DNA of 64,000 nucleotides, taken from JALYNX01 sp963746905. GTDB taxonomy: Bacteria; Actinomycetota; Acidimicrobiia; Spongiisociales; ZC4RG35. The stretch spans positions 868,001 through 932,000 of the forward strand of contig CAVVCY010000003.1 in the NCBI GenBank assembly GCA_963746905.1, written 5' to 3'. Made by a program: the position numbers and the translations under genes. The notes below the pieces were generated by a model that was not told the DNA's origin, ran no database searches, and saw nothing but the letters and a program-made list of their open reading frames with translations. This document shows positions 26,724 through 35,320 of this stretch, one piece after another; the first letter of the stretch is position 1; every line of letters begins with the position of its first letter.

Positions 26724-26751
26724 TTCAGGCCGCCCCGAAACTCCCCGATAA
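26724..26751 (+). promoter_or_regulatory. Second candidate promoter TTCAG-N15-CCCGATAA before a histidine kinase
   Basis: TTCAG (26724-26728), 15 bases, CCCGATAA (26744-26751). Start of transcription about 7 bases later would fall at or next to the ATG at 26761, giving a leaderless message. The TTCAG also lies in a small hairpin (AGGCCTTCAGGCC). Same arrangement as the box at 24663. Confidence 0.45.
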
Positions 26752-26760
26752 AAGTTGAGG

Positions 26761-27666
26761 ATGTTCGAGCTCTCTGTCGGCGAGATACTGGCCTATCTCC
26801 TTCCGGTGGTGGGTATCGCCTGTGTCATCTGGGCCCTGGCGATTACCAGACACGGCCGGCAGCGGGAGCGTGAGGTGGTGCGCTTGTCCGAAGAGGCACA
26901 TCGCATCAAGGATGACTTTGTCGCCATGGTGAGCCACGAGCTTCGAACCCCCCTTACTTCCATCGCCGGTTTCGCCGACACGCTGGTCGAGTCCTGGAAG
27001 GAATTGCCCGAGGACGAGGTGGACGAATTCCTCTCGATCATCAACCGCCAGGCCATCTACCTGGGCGACCTCGTCGAGGACGTGCTCGTCATCCCACGTC
27101 TGGAAGCGGATCGTCTCCGCTTCCAGGCCGAGCTCTTCGATCTTGGCGACCTCATCGAGGACGTGGCCAAGATGGTGTTTCCCAACGGCGGGAAGAAGAC
27201 ATCATTGGTGTCGCTCCCAGATGGCGTCAGGGTCAAAGCCGACCGGCGCCGGGTGCAGCAGGTGATACGAAACCTGATGGAGAACGCCCGCAAGTACGGG
27301 GGCGACCAGATCATGGTCGAGGGCTTCGTCATGGGTGACCAGTACCTGATCATCATCTCGGACAATGGCCCCGGCGTTCCCGATGTGGAAACGCAGAAAG
27401 TCTTCGAGAATTTCGAACAGTTGTCCAAGGGGGATGCCAGGGAATCGACAGGGATCGGGCTCGGCCTCCCCATCGCCCGGCGTCTCGCTCGGGCCATGGG
27501 GGGCGAGGTCTGGTACGAGCGCCGGTTCCCCACCGGTGCCCGATTCTGTTACTCGCTTCCGCTGCGGCGCCGCACCGTGGTTGACGACGAGGAGCGACCC
27601 GAGGTAGCCGAGGACGCGAGTCAGGCGGAAGTCGATCTCGGCGATCCTGTCTATCGCTCAGCTTGA
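26761..27666 (+). CDS. Sensor histidine kinase with one membrane helix
   Basis: 301 residues from ATG 26761 (TTG 26755 is an alternative). One membrane segment (about 9-29), then HisKA with VSHELRTPLTSIAGFADTLVES, acceptor His59, and HATPase_c with NLMENARKYGG, ISDNGPGVP, STGIGLGLPIARRL. No periplasmic sensor domain, so it may sense a membrane or cytoplasmic cue or a partner such as the adjacent CheA hybrid. Acidic C-terminal tail. Shares the upstream box with the CheA gene, which suggests coregulation. Confidence 0.9.
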   Translation: MFELSVGEILAYLLPVVGIACVIWALAITRHGRQREREVVRLSEEAHRIKDDFVAMVSHELRTPLTSIAGFADTLVESWKELPEDEVDEFLSIINRQAIYLGDLVEDVLVIPRLEADRLRFQAELFDLGDLIEDVAKMVFPNGGKKTSLVSLPDGVRVKADRRRVQQVIRNLMENARKYGGDQIMVEGFVMGDQYLIIISDNGPGVPDVETQKVFENFEQLSKGDARESTGIGLGLPIARRLARAMGGEVWYERRFPTGARFCYSLPLRRRTVVDDEERPEVAEDASQAEVDLGDPVYRSA

Positions 27667-27681
27667 TCACAACTGTGTGAT
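27666..27681. promoter_or_regulatory. Small palindrome ATCACA-N4-TGTGAT upstream of pcrA
   Basis: A 6-bp inverted repeat overlapping the kinase stop codon, about 20 bases before the candidate pcrA -10 TACCAT (27700-27705). Could be an operator or a weak terminator. It is not a CRP site, whose half-sites are in the opposite orientation. Confidence 0.25.
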
Positions 27682-27713
27682 TCAGTCGGTCCCGCCCGGT
27701 ACCATCGCCCTAG

Positions 27714-29942
27714 ATGCAGGCTGAGTGGTTTTATGACGACGTACCGGCCGAGTCCCCGCTCTTTGCCGACCTGAACCCGACTCAGCGCGAGGCGGTGGCT
27801 GCGACCGAGGGACCGGTCCTGGTCGTGGCCGGCGCCGGCTCTGGCAAGACCCGGGTACTCACCTATCGCATCGCCCACCTGATCCGCGACCTCCGCGTGT
27901 CGCCCGACGCGATCCTGGCCATCACCTTCACCAACAAGGCAGCCAACGAGATGAGGGGCCGGGTTGGGGCTTTGGTTGGTGGCGCTGTCCGCTCGATGCA
28001 GGTGTCGACGTTCCACTCTGCCTGTGTCCGGATACTGCGCCGTGAGGTCTCGAGGCTCGGATATCGATCGAGCTTCTCGATATATGACGAAGCAGACTCG
28101 GTCCGGCTGATCAACCTGGTCCTCAAGGACCTCGACTTGGACAGCAAGCGGTTTCCGGCCAAGGCGATGAAGGCCGTGATCTCGAAATCGAAGAACGAGC
28201 TGGTCGACTTCGAGACCTTCGCCGACCAGGGCGAGGGCTTCTATCACGAGCAGGTCGCGGACATCTATCGCCTCTATCAGCAACGATTGCTCGAGGCTTC
28301 GGCGATGGACTTCGACGACCTGTTGATGGTGACTGTCGAGCTGTTCGGCGCCTTCCCCGACGTCCTGTCCCAGTACCAGAACAAGTTCCGATACGTGCTG
28401 GTGGACGAGTACCAGGACACCAATCGCGCTCAGTACGTGCTGGTGAAACAACTCACCGCGATGCATCGCAACCTGTGTGTCGTCGGTGACTCCGACCAGT
28501 CGATCTATCGGTTCAGGGGCGCCGATATTCGCAACATCACCGACTTCGAGAAGGACTACCCGGACGCCAGGGTCATCGTCCTAGACCAGAACTACCGATC
28601 CAGCGAGACCATCCTCGGCGCCGCCAACTCGGTCATTGCCAACAACACCAAGCGGACACCAAAGAACCTCTGGTCCGACAAGGGCCCAGGGGTGCCCATT
28701 GTCCGCTTCGAGGCCGAGGACGAGCACGATGAGGCCGGCTACGTCGTGGACGAGATCGAACGTCTCAAGTCGGCGGGTCACAATCTCTCGGACGTAGCGG
28801 TCTTCTACCGGACAAATGCCATGTCGCGCGTCATCGAGGATGTCTTCGTCCGGCGGTCGATCCCCTACACGGTGGTGGGCTCGGTCAAGTTCTACGACCG
28901 GAAGGAGATCAAGGACGCAGTCGCCTATCTGCGAACCATCGTCAACCCATCCGACGAGGTGTCAGTGAAGCGGATCATCAACGAGCCGAGACGCGGCATT
29001 GGCGATACGACCCTGGCCCATGTCGATCGTTTCAGCCAGACCCAGGGAATCAGCTTCTTCGATGGGCTGCGGAGGGGGGCTGAGATCCACCAACTGAATG
29101 GCCGGGCACAGGCCGCCGTCGGGGAATTCGTCGCCATCATGGACCGTCTCACCGAAAGCGCAGCCGAGGGAGGTGTGGCTTCCGCGGTGCAGTCGGTGCT
29201 CGACGACACCGGCATGCTGGCCACCCTCGAGGCCGAGAAGACGATCGAGGCCATGGGGAGAGTGGAAAACTTGCGTGAGCTCGCAGGGGTCGCCTCCGAG
29301 TTCGAGAGCTCCAATGAGGGAGCGGTGATCGGAGACGAAGAGTTCGATTCGCTCGACAACCTGCGCCGGCTCGAGATCTTCCTGGAATCCACTGCCCTGG
29401 TCGCGGACATCGATGAATGGGACGAGGGAGCGGGAGCGGTGACCCTGATGACGCTGCACACCGCCAAAGGCCTGGAGTTTCCGGCAGTCTTCATCGTCGG
29501 CATGGAAGACGGTGTGTTTCCCCACATGCGCTCTCTTGGCGATCCGGCTGAGCTCGAAGAGGAACGGCGTCTCGCCTACGTCGGGATCACCCGCGCCCAG
29601 GACAGTCTGTATCTGACCTCTGCCTGGAGCCGAATGCTGTTCGGTGGCTCCAATTACAACCCGCCCTCGCGATTCCTCGGGGAGATCCCCGATGGGCTCA
29701 TGGAGAAGGCGGCCAAACGAGAGCGGCGTTCACCTGCGGAAAGAGCCGCCGCGGTCGGGCCTCGCGCCACAGTCGATGCCGCTGAGATCGGTCCCGGCGA
29801 CCGGGTTCGCCACGACCGGTGGGGTTTGGGAACAGTCAGGGAGGTGGTCGGCTCGGGGGACCGTGCCGAGGCCGAGGTCATGTTTGACACCCAGGGCAAA
29901 AAGCGACTGTTGCTGGCATGGGCACCCCTTGAGCGGGCATGA
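27714..29942 (+). CDS. pcrA: ATP-dependent DNA helicase PcrA/UvrD (SF1)
   Basis: 742 residues. All SF1A motifs are visible: Walker A AGAGSGKT (39-46), AITFTNKAANEM, VDEYQDTN (about 230), GDSDQSIYRFRGA, VLDQNYRSS, VTLMTLHTAKGLEFPAVFIVGMEDGVFP and VGITRAQDSLYLT. The C-terminal Tudor-like stretch GPGDRVRHDRWGLGTVREVVG...VMFDTQGKKRLLLAWAPL is typical of PcrA and binds RNA polymerase. Unwinds 3'-5' in repair and replication. TACCAT 8 bases before ATG and no Shine-Dalgarno suggest a leaderless message. Confidence 0.96.
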   Translation: MQAEWFYDDVPAESPLFADLNPTQREAVAATEGPVLVVAGAGSGKTRVLTYRIAHLIRDLRVSPDAILAITFTNKAANEMRGRVGALVGGAVRSMQVSTFHSACVRILRREVSRLGYRSSFSIYDEADSVRLINLVLKDLDLDSKRFPAKAMKAVISKSKNELVDFETFADQGEGFYHEQVADIYRLYQQRLLEASAMDFDDLLMVTVELFGAFPDVLSQYQNKFRYVLVDEYQDTNRAQYVLVKQLTAMHRNLCVVGDSDQSIYRFRGADIRNITDFEKDYPDARVIVLDQNYRSSETILGAANSVIANNTKRTPKNLWSDKGPGVPIVRFEAEDEHDEAGYVVDEIERLKSAGHNLSDVAVFYRTNAMSRVIEDVFVRRSIPYTVVGSVKFYDRKEIKDAVAYLRTIVNPSDEVSVKRIINEPRRGIGDTTLAHVDRFSQTQGISFFDGLRRGAEIHQLNGRAQAAVGEFVAIMDRLTESAAEGGVASAVQSVLDDTGMLATLEAEKTIEAMGRVENLRELAGVASEFESSNEGAVIGDEEFDSLDNLRRLEIFLESTALVADIDEWDEGAGAVTLMTLHTAKGLEFPAVFIVGMEDGVFPHMRSLGDPAELEEERRLAYVGITRAQDSLYLTSAWSRMLFGGSNYNPPSRFLGEIPDGLMEKAAKRERRSPAERAAAVGPRATVDAAEIGPGDRVRHDRWGLGTVREVVGSGDRAEAEVMFDTQGKKRLLLAWAPLERA

Positions 29943-29993
29943 CCAGCTTCGAATCGACCAGGCTTCCTGCTGTCGCGCGATAGTTTGTAGACC

Positions 29994-30401
29994 GTGTTCA
30001 GGGAACTCTTCAAGACAATCAGGGCGATGTGGAAGGAGCCGGCCGGCCGAGGGCTCATATTGGGCTTCCTCGCCATCGTGGGCACCGGCACGGTCTTCTA
30101 CCACTTTGTCGAGAAGTGGTCGTGGGTCGATTCCCTCTACTTCACCGTGGTGATGCTGACCACCGTCGGCTTCGGTGATTTTTACCCGACCACCGAGTTC
30201 TCCCGGATTTTCACGGTCCTCTTCATCCTGACCGGGGTTGCCTTCATTCTCGGATTCCTCAGCTTCATCATGAGCCGTACGGTGCAGAGGCGTGCCGAAG
30301 AGAGGCTAAATGTCGAAATCAATCCGGGTACTCCTGGCTACATCGCACCCTTGGCGGTCACGCCGGTCGCGGACCCCGAGGACCAGGAGACTATCGGTTG
30401 A
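29994..30401 (+). CDS. Two-helix potassium channel
   Basis: 135 residues. First membrane helix about 20-40, pore loop LYFTVVMLTTVGFGDFYP with the selectivity filter TVGFGD (about 57-62), second helix about 68-92, then a short cytoplasmic tail without an RCK/TrkA domain. Fits the ion_trans_2 family of simple KcsA-like channels. GTG start; TAGTTT at 29981-29986 is 7 bases upstream, consistent with leaderless expression. Confidence 0.88.
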   Translation: MFRELFKTIRAMWKEPAGRGLILGFLAIVGTGTVFYHFVEKWSWVDSLYFTVVMLTTVGFGDFYPTTEFSRIFTVLFILTGVAFILGFLSFIMSRTVQRRAEERLNVEINPGTPGYIAPLAVTPVADPEDQETIG

Positions 30402-30432
30402 CGATCCAGGTCGGAGTTGGCAACGCATGAGC

Positions 30433-30963
30433 TCAGTTCGGAAAGAGCTCTCGCCATGGGTGGTCCGCAGCGAGATGATTCGACAGAAACTCCAACTCCT
30501 CGCTCGTCGATCCGGGAATCACCTGCGCAGCATCGACGTCATCCTTGGAGCGACGATCCTTGGACTTGAACAGGAGCTGGATATCGGGCGCGAGGTAGGG
30601 GACTCCGGATTCCGAAAACAGGACGGCTTCATGCCATGGCCGGGTCACCAGCGGATCGCGACGGAAGATCCAAAGAGTCTCTGTCCCTTCACCGACGGTC
30701 ACGTCTAACTGCCACTGCTCAGCGGGCGTACGGCGGGCCCAGGTGTTGTTGGTCCTGACCTCGAGGTCCCAACCGGAAAGCCAGGCGAACAACTCTGCTG
30801 ACTGGTCCCGGCACACCCCAACATCGAGATCGTCGTGGTCACGCCAGGAACGCCCGGTGTGTAGCTCGAGGGCTTGACCACCCGAGATCCACCAGCGGAA
30901 CGGCGCTCCCTGAAAGACATCAACTGCCTCTTCGACAGAGAGCGGCGACCAGGCTCCGCTCAG
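30433..30963 (-). CDS. Nucleotidyltransferase-fold protein, aminoglycoside-adenylyltransferase-like
   Basis: About 176 residues. SPLSVEEAVDVFQGAPFRWWISGGQALELHTGRSWRDHDDLDVGV shows the GG...DhD core of the nucleotidyltransferase fold, followed by QLDVTVGEG (third acidic residue) and LLFKSKDRRSKDDVDAAQV. Resembles ANT(2'')-like/AadA-like domain proteins; antibiotic modification is possible but unproven. No ATG, GTG or TTG lies between the transaldolase stop and the conserved domain. The only near-start is a CTG at 30963 overlapping that stop, so start by translational coupling, or a sequence error, is likely. Confidence 0.65.
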   Translation of the reverse strand: MSGAWSPLSVEEAVDVFQGAPFRWWISGGQALELHTGRSWRDHDDLDVGVCRDQSAELFAWLSGWDLEVRTNNTWARRTPAEQWQLDVTVGEGTETLWIFRRDPLVTRPWHEAVLFSESGVPYLAPDIQLLFKSKDRRSKDDVDAAQVIPGSTSEELEFLSNHLAADHPWRELFPN

Positions 30964-32057
30964 GCCTGCTCCATCCGCTCCAGCAGTTCCAACCAGCTTT
31001 TGGTGAACTTGTCGACGCCTTCCTCTTCGAGGATCAGGACTATTTCCTCGTAGTCGATGCCGACCTCCCCGAGTCGCTTCAGATCCTTCCCTGCCTGCTC
31101 GATGTCGGCTGTGCCGAACGGAGCCGGCGCGGGGCTTCCGTGATCCTGATAGGCGTCGATGGTGGGCAGCGGCATCGTGTTTACGGTGTCGGGAGCCACC
31201 AGCCCTTCCACATAGATCAGATCGGGGTAGTCCGGGTTCTTGGTCGATGTGGAGGCCCACAACGGTCGCTGGACCCTGGCGCCGTCGGCTTCCAACGATC
31301 GGAAACGCTCCGACTCGAATTTCTCCAGAAACCTGCCGTAGGCGACCCGGGCATTTGCTACCGCGGTCACGCCACGCAAGGCGAGGGCATCCTCGGATCC
31401 GATGGCTTCGAGCCGCGGGTCGACTTCCGTGTCGAATCGAGAGACGAAGAACGAGGCGACCGAAGCGATCGTGGAGAGGTTGCCACCGGACGCCCGAAAG
31501 TCCTCCAGCCCGGACAGGTAAGCCTCCATGACTTCGTCGTAGCGCTCCAACGAGAAGATCAGCGTCACATTCACAGAGATCCCCTCTCCGATCAGAGCCC
31601 TTATCGCCGGGACCCCCTCCGCGGTGGCCGGGACCTTGACCAGCAGATTGGGGCGGCTGATCTGCTTCACCCAGTCCCGGGCCTCATTCACGGTGGCTTG
31701 GCTGTCACTGGAAAGTGTGGGCGAGACTTCTACGGAGACGAAACCATCCCGTCCTCCGCTCTCCCGAAAAACCCCGAGCAGCAGGTCACAGCCGCCTTGA
31801 ATGTCCGCGGTCATCAGGCTCTTGGCGATTTCCTCGGTGGCGACGCCAGCCGACTTGAGATCCTGAAGCTGCTCGTCATAGTCGGCTGAGCCGACGATGG
31901 CGCTGGCGAAGATCGTCGGATTGGAGGTCACTCCAGTGACCGCATCGCGCTCGATGCGAAGGGCCAGCTCGCCCGAGTCGAGCATGGCTCGTGAGATCTG
32001 ATCCGACCAGACAGAAACCCCGGCTGATGTCAGCCCCTGGATCCTGGAAGTGCTCAC
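30960..32057 (-). CDS. tal: Transaldolase
   Basis: 365 residues, the longer actinobacterial (TalB/type with phosphoglucose-isomerase-like partner) class. GVTSNPTIF near residue 45, SVEVSP, PNLLVKVPATAEGVPAIRALI with the Schiff-base Lys, and RPLWASTSTKNPDYPDLIYVEGL. Transfers dihydroxyacetone units in the pentose phosphate pathway. GTG start at 32057 with TACGCT 6 bases upstream (leaderless type). An inverted repeat covers the start. The nucleotidyltransferase gene follows directly. Confidence 0.95.
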   Translation of the reverse strand: MSTSRIQGLTSAGVSVWSDQISRAMLDSGELALRIERDAVTGVTSNPTIFASAIVGSADYDEQLQDLKSAGVATEEIAKSLMTADIQGGCDLLLGVFRESGGRDGFVSVEVSPTLSSDSQATVNEARDWVKQISRPNLLVKVPATAEGVPAIRALIGEGISVNVTLIFSLERYDEVMEAYLSGLEDFRASGGNLSTIASVASFFVSRFDTEVDPRLEAIGSEDALALRGVTAVANARVAYGRFLEKFESERFRSLEADGARVQRPLWASTSTKNPDYPDLIYVEGLVAPDTVNTMPLPTIDAYQDHGSPAPAPFGTADIEQAGKDLKRLGEVGIDYEEIVLILEEEGVDKFTKSWLELLERMEQA

Positions 32058-32075
32058 CTAGGAAGCGTAGGTGAG
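32053..32075. promoter_or_regulatory. 8-bp inverted repeat over the tal start, divergent promoter region
   Basis: CTCACCTA (32053-32060), GGAAGCG, TAGGTGAG (32068-32075): a perfect 8-bp inverted repeat that covers the tal start codon and its -10 TACGCT, in the divergent region with the B12-subunit gene (its -10 candidate TAGCCT at 32100-32105). Position fits an operator. Confidence 0.4.
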
Positions 32076-32116
32076 ATCGGCGCACGTTCAGCCGGCAACT
32101 AGCCTTGCGGCCCCGC

Positions 32117-32533
32117 ATGCCTCGCCGCATTCTCATCGCCAAGCCCGGTCTCGACGGCCACGATCGGGGCGCCAAGGTCATCGCCCGAGCCTTGCGCGAC
32201 GCCGGCTTCGAGGTCATCTACTCCGGGCTTCACCAGACCCCTGCCCAGATCGCGGAGACAGCGATCCAGGAGGACGTCGACGCCGTCGGTCTTTCGTCGC
32301 TCTCAGGTGCCCATCGGACCCTGTTCCCCCAAGTCGTCACCGAGTTGGCTTCTCGCGACGGCGCCGACATCATCGTGTTCGGGGGCGGCGTGATACCCGA
32401 CGCTGATATCACCAATTTGATCTCGGCCGGGCTGGCGACCGTCTTCACACCGGGGACCCCGTTGGATGAGATCACCGATTGGGCCGATGCGCACGTCCCA
32501 TCCCGTTCGAGTCAGGAGAAAGGAACCCCTTGA
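32117..32533 (+). CDS. Methylmalonyl-CoA mutase, cobalamin-binding subunit
   Basis: 138 residues. Stand-alone B12-binding domain: RILIAKPGLDGHDRGAKVIARAL contains the DxHxxG cobalt-ligand motif (DGHDRG), then YSGLHQTPAQIAETAIQEDVDAVGLSSLSGAH and FGGGVIPDADITNL. Matches the small/C-terminal part of two-subunit acyl-CoA mutases. The catalytic large subunit is not in the window. ATG at 32117 chosen over TTG 32105. Its stop overlaps the sucC start (TTGA), linking methylmalonyl-CoA to succinyl-CoA use. Confidence 0.9.
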   Translation: MPRRILIAKPGLDGHDRGAKVIARALRDAGFEVIYSGLHQTPAQIAETAIQEDVDAVGLSSLSGAHRTLFPQVVTELASRDGADIIVFGGGVIPDADITNLISAGLATVFTPGTPLDEITDWADAHVPSRSSQEKGTP

Positions 32534-33753
32534 AGATCCACGAGTATCAGGCCAAGCAACTCATGGCGTCCCGTGGCATCCCGGTGCCTAAAGGGCAGCT
32601 GGCCACCACTGTGGATGAGGCTGTTGCCGCGGTGAGGCAACTGATCGAGGACTCCGGTAACCCCGTCGTGGTCCTCAAGTCACAGATCCACGCAGGTGGG
32701 CGGGGGAAGGGGACCTTTGTCGAGTACCCCGAGGTGCGAGGGGTCAATGTGATCACGGCCGCAATCGAAGGTGGCCCCGAGGCCGCAGAAGCGAAAGTCC
32801 GTGACCTGGCTTCGAAGATGCTGGGCTCCACCCTGGTCACGATCCAGACCGGTAGTGAGGGCAAGGTTGTCAACCGTCTCTATCTCGAGCAGGGGATCGA
32901 CATCGATCGCGAGCTGTACCTCGCCGTTTTGCTCGACCGCAGCGTCGGGCGCAACATCGTTATGGCCTCGACCGAAGGGGGCATGGACATCGAGAAGGTG
33001 GCCGAGGAGACACCGGAGAGGATCCTCCGCGAAGAGGTCGACCCCGCAATCGGGTTCGCAGATTTCCAGGCCAATGAGTTGGCGCACTCCCTTGGGCTTC
33101 GTGGAGAGGCGGCCACCAACTTCGGGCCTTTCGTCAAGGCTCTGGTCGCCGCCGCCGGTGAGCTCGACACCGACCTGATCGAGATCAACCCGCTGGTGGT
33201 GACGACGGCTGGAAAGATCATCGCGTTGGACGGGAAGATGGGATTCGACGACAACGCCCTCTTCCGTCATCCCGATGTGATGGCGATGCGTGACGAGAGC
33301 GAAGAGGATCCAGCGGAGCTGGCGGCCCGAAATGCCGGCCTCAACTACATCAAGCTCGGGGGCACCATCGGGTGCCTCGTCAATGGGGCCGGTCTGGCGA
33401 TGGCAACCATGGACACCATCAAGCACGTGGGCGGGGAGCCGGCGAACTTTCTCGATGTAGGTGGCGGGGCGGACGCCGACCAGGTGGCGACCGGCTTCAA
33501 GATCATCACCAGTGACCCCAATGTGAAGGGGATTTTCGTCAACATCTTCGGGGGGATCATGCGCTGCGATGTGATCGCCACCGGGATCGTCGAGGCCGTC
33601 GAGCGGGTCGGTCTCAAGGTCCCATTAGTCGTGAGGCTCGAAGGCACCAACGTCGACCTGGGCAGGCAGATCCTGAGGGACTCGGGCCTCGACCTGGTGG
33701 CAGCTGACAACCTGCGAGACGGCGCCGAGAAGATCCTGGAGCTGACTCGATGA
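32530..33753 (+). CDS. sucC: Succinyl-CoA synthetase beta subunit (ADP/GDP-forming)
   Basis: 407 residues, TTG start in KIHEYQAKQLMASRGIPVPKG (conserved family start), overlapping the upstream stop; AGGAG/AAAGGA lies upstream. ATP-grasp domain with KSQIHAGGRGKG, ELYLAVLLDRS, ETDLIEINPLVV-like (DTDLIEINPLVV) and the CoA-ligase tail GGIMRCDVIATGIVEA. Makes succinate, CoA and nucleoside triphosphate with SucD in the TCA cycle. Confidence 0.96.
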   Translation: MKIHEYQAKQLMASRGIPVPKGQLATTVDEAVAAVRQLIEDSGNPVVVLKSQIHAGGRGKGTFVEYPEVRGVNVITAAIEGGPEAAEAKVRDLASKMLGSTLVTIQTGSEGKVVNRLYLEQGIDIDRELYLAVLLDRSVGRNIVMASTEGGMDIEKVAEETPERILREEVDPAIGFADFQANELAHSLGLRGEAATNFGPFVKALVAAAGELDTDLIEINPLVVTTAGKIIALDGKMGFDDNALFRHPDVMAMRDESEEDPAELAARNAGLNYIKLGGTIGCLVNGAGLAMATMDTIKHVGGEPANFLDVGGGADADQVATGFKIITSDPNVKGIFVNIFGGIMRCDVIATGIVEAVERVGLKVPLVVRLEGTNVDLGRQILRDSGLDLVAADNLRDGAEKILELTR

Positions 33754-34673
33754 GCATCCTCGTCGGCAGCGACACCAAAGTCCTGGTGCAGGGTCTCGGC
33801 AAGACCGGGCAGTTCCACACCGACAAGGCGATCGCCTACGGAACCCGGATGGTCGCCGGTGTCCATCCCTCGCGGGCAGACACCGTGATGCATTTCGAAG
33901 GCGAGACCGACCATTCGGGCGTCGCCGACCGTGACGACGGCTACTCGGTCGATCTACCGGTGTTCGCCACGGTGAAAGAGGCAGTGGCGGCCACCGGAGC
34001 CAACGCCTCGGCGATCTATGTTCCGCCGCCGTTCGCCGCCGACGCCATCATGGAAGCCGCAGCAGCCGGCCTCGAACTGGTCGTTGCCATCACCGAGGGG
34101 ATTCCGGTGGGGGACATGATCCGGGCTAAGCGCTATCTGGCGGACAAGGAGATCCGTCTCGTCGGACCGAACTGCCCGGGGGTGATCACACCTGGCGAAT
34201 GCAAGATCGGGATCATGCCCGGCTACATCCATCGGCGAGGGAGGGTCGGGGTTATCTCGAGATCAGGGACGCTGACCTATGAGGCGGTGCATCAGCTCAC
34301 ACTGCTGGGGCTCGGCCAGACCACGGCGGTGGGAATCGGGGGTGACCCGGTCAACGGGACCAATTTCGTCGATGTCCTCCAGATGTTCGAGGATGATCCG
34401 GAGACCGAGGGTGTCGTGATGATCGGTGAGATCGGGGGCACGGCCGAGGAAGACGCTGCTGATTTCGTGGCTTCGAAGATGACGAAACCGGTCGCCGGGT
34501 TCATCGCCGGAACGAGTGCCCCGCCCGGAAAGCGAATGGGCCACGCCGGCGCCATCGTCTCCGGTGGTCGGGGAACCGCGGCAGCCAAGATCGAAGCGAT
34601 GACCGGCGCCGGAATCGTGGTCGCCACCACTCCATCGGATATGGGTGAGGCGATGGTCCGTGCCCTCGGCTGA
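33750..34673 (+). CDS. sucD: Succinyl-CoA synthetase alpha subunit
   Basis: 307 residues. VLVQGLGKTGQFHTDKAIAYGT (CoA-binding), SRSGTLTYEAVHQLT, GIGGDPVNGTNFVDVL, and the phosphohistidine loop GHAGAIVSGGRGTA. About 15-17 residues longer than usual: an insertion, roughly residues 48-66 (HFEGETDHSGVADRDDGYS), lies between VHPS and LPVFATVKEAV, where most members have only a short GKGG loop. ATGA overlap with sucC. Confidence 0.95.
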   Translation: MSILVGSDTKVLVQGLGKTGQFHTDKAIAYGTRMVAGVHPSRADTVMHFEGETDHSGVADRDDGYSVDLPVFATVKEAVAATGANASAIYVPPPFAADAIMEAAAAGLELVVAITEGIPVGDMIRAKRYLADKEIRLVGPNCPGVITPGECKIGIMPGYIHRRGRVGVISRSGTLTYEAVHQLTLLGLGQTTAVGIGGDPVNGTNFVDVLQMFEDDPETEGVVMIGEIGGTAEEDAADFVASKMTKPVAGFIAGTSAPPGKRMGHAGAIVSGGRGTAAAKIEAMTGAGIVVATTPSDMGEAMVRALG

Positions 34674-35317
34674 GCGAGAGACGATCCGATCGGAGGCACT
34701 GCGGATCCTTGAGGTGGCCGATCGAGATCTCGAATCACCCGGTTCTCCAATACCCCGGCTGGTCGATGGCTGATCTTCTCTCTCACCTCGCCGCAGTGCA
34801 CGGTCGGACCACCATCGTTTGCGTCGACCTCGCCCAGGAACGGGTGTCTGGGCCACGATTGCCGATGCATGGTGATGTGCCGCGCTGGTTCTCAGAGACT
34901 CTCGAGACGATGTTGGAGGCATTGGCGAGCACCGATCACGACGCCGCGGTTTGGGGATTCGGGGCGCACTCCACCGTGGGGTGGTGGCAGCGTCGGATGC
35001 TGATCGAGACCGGGATTCATCGTTGGGATGCCGAACAGGCCTACGGCGAGGAACGTCCGCTTCCGGAAGCGGTGTCGATGGCCGGTCTCGATGAGTTCCC
35101 AGACATGTGGTTGCCGCGCCTCGACGGGGTTCCAACTCTGGCGGTGGCCGCGACCGACCTCGGACGGTCCTGGGTCTACGGCGATGGCGAGCCCTACGCC
35201 AGGGTCGAGGGACATGCATCGGACCTCTACCTGCGTCTTATGTGCCGGTCCGGGCTCGAGCTACCCGCGGAGTGGGCTGTGGCGGTCGACGCCCTCGAGC
35301 CACCACCCAAGCGCTGA
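34660..35317 (+). CDS. DinB-like / maleylpyruvate isomerase N-terminal (mycothiol-type) protein, single frameshift
   Basis: About 218 residues when repaired. The GTG at 34660 (inside the sucD end) opens PSAERETIRSEALRILEVADRDLESP. One extra C in the CCC run at 34738-34740 breaks it, after which VLQYPGWSMADLLSHLAAVHGR continues in another frame. This junction is exactly the family motif (D.......CPGW...DL..H....H). Metal-ligand histidines are LLSHL, VHGR and the later IETGIHRWDAEQA. The C-terminal half fits the TIGR03083 type. These proteins are metal-dependent thiol (mycothiol) transferases or isomerases; the reaction here is unknown. Confidence 0.78.
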
Positions 35318-35320
35318 TAT

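Noticed and set aside
27666..27681. ATCACA-N4-TGTGAT as a CRP/cAMP site
   Set aside because: CRP half-sites are TGTGA-N6-TCACA; here the order and spacing are reversed.
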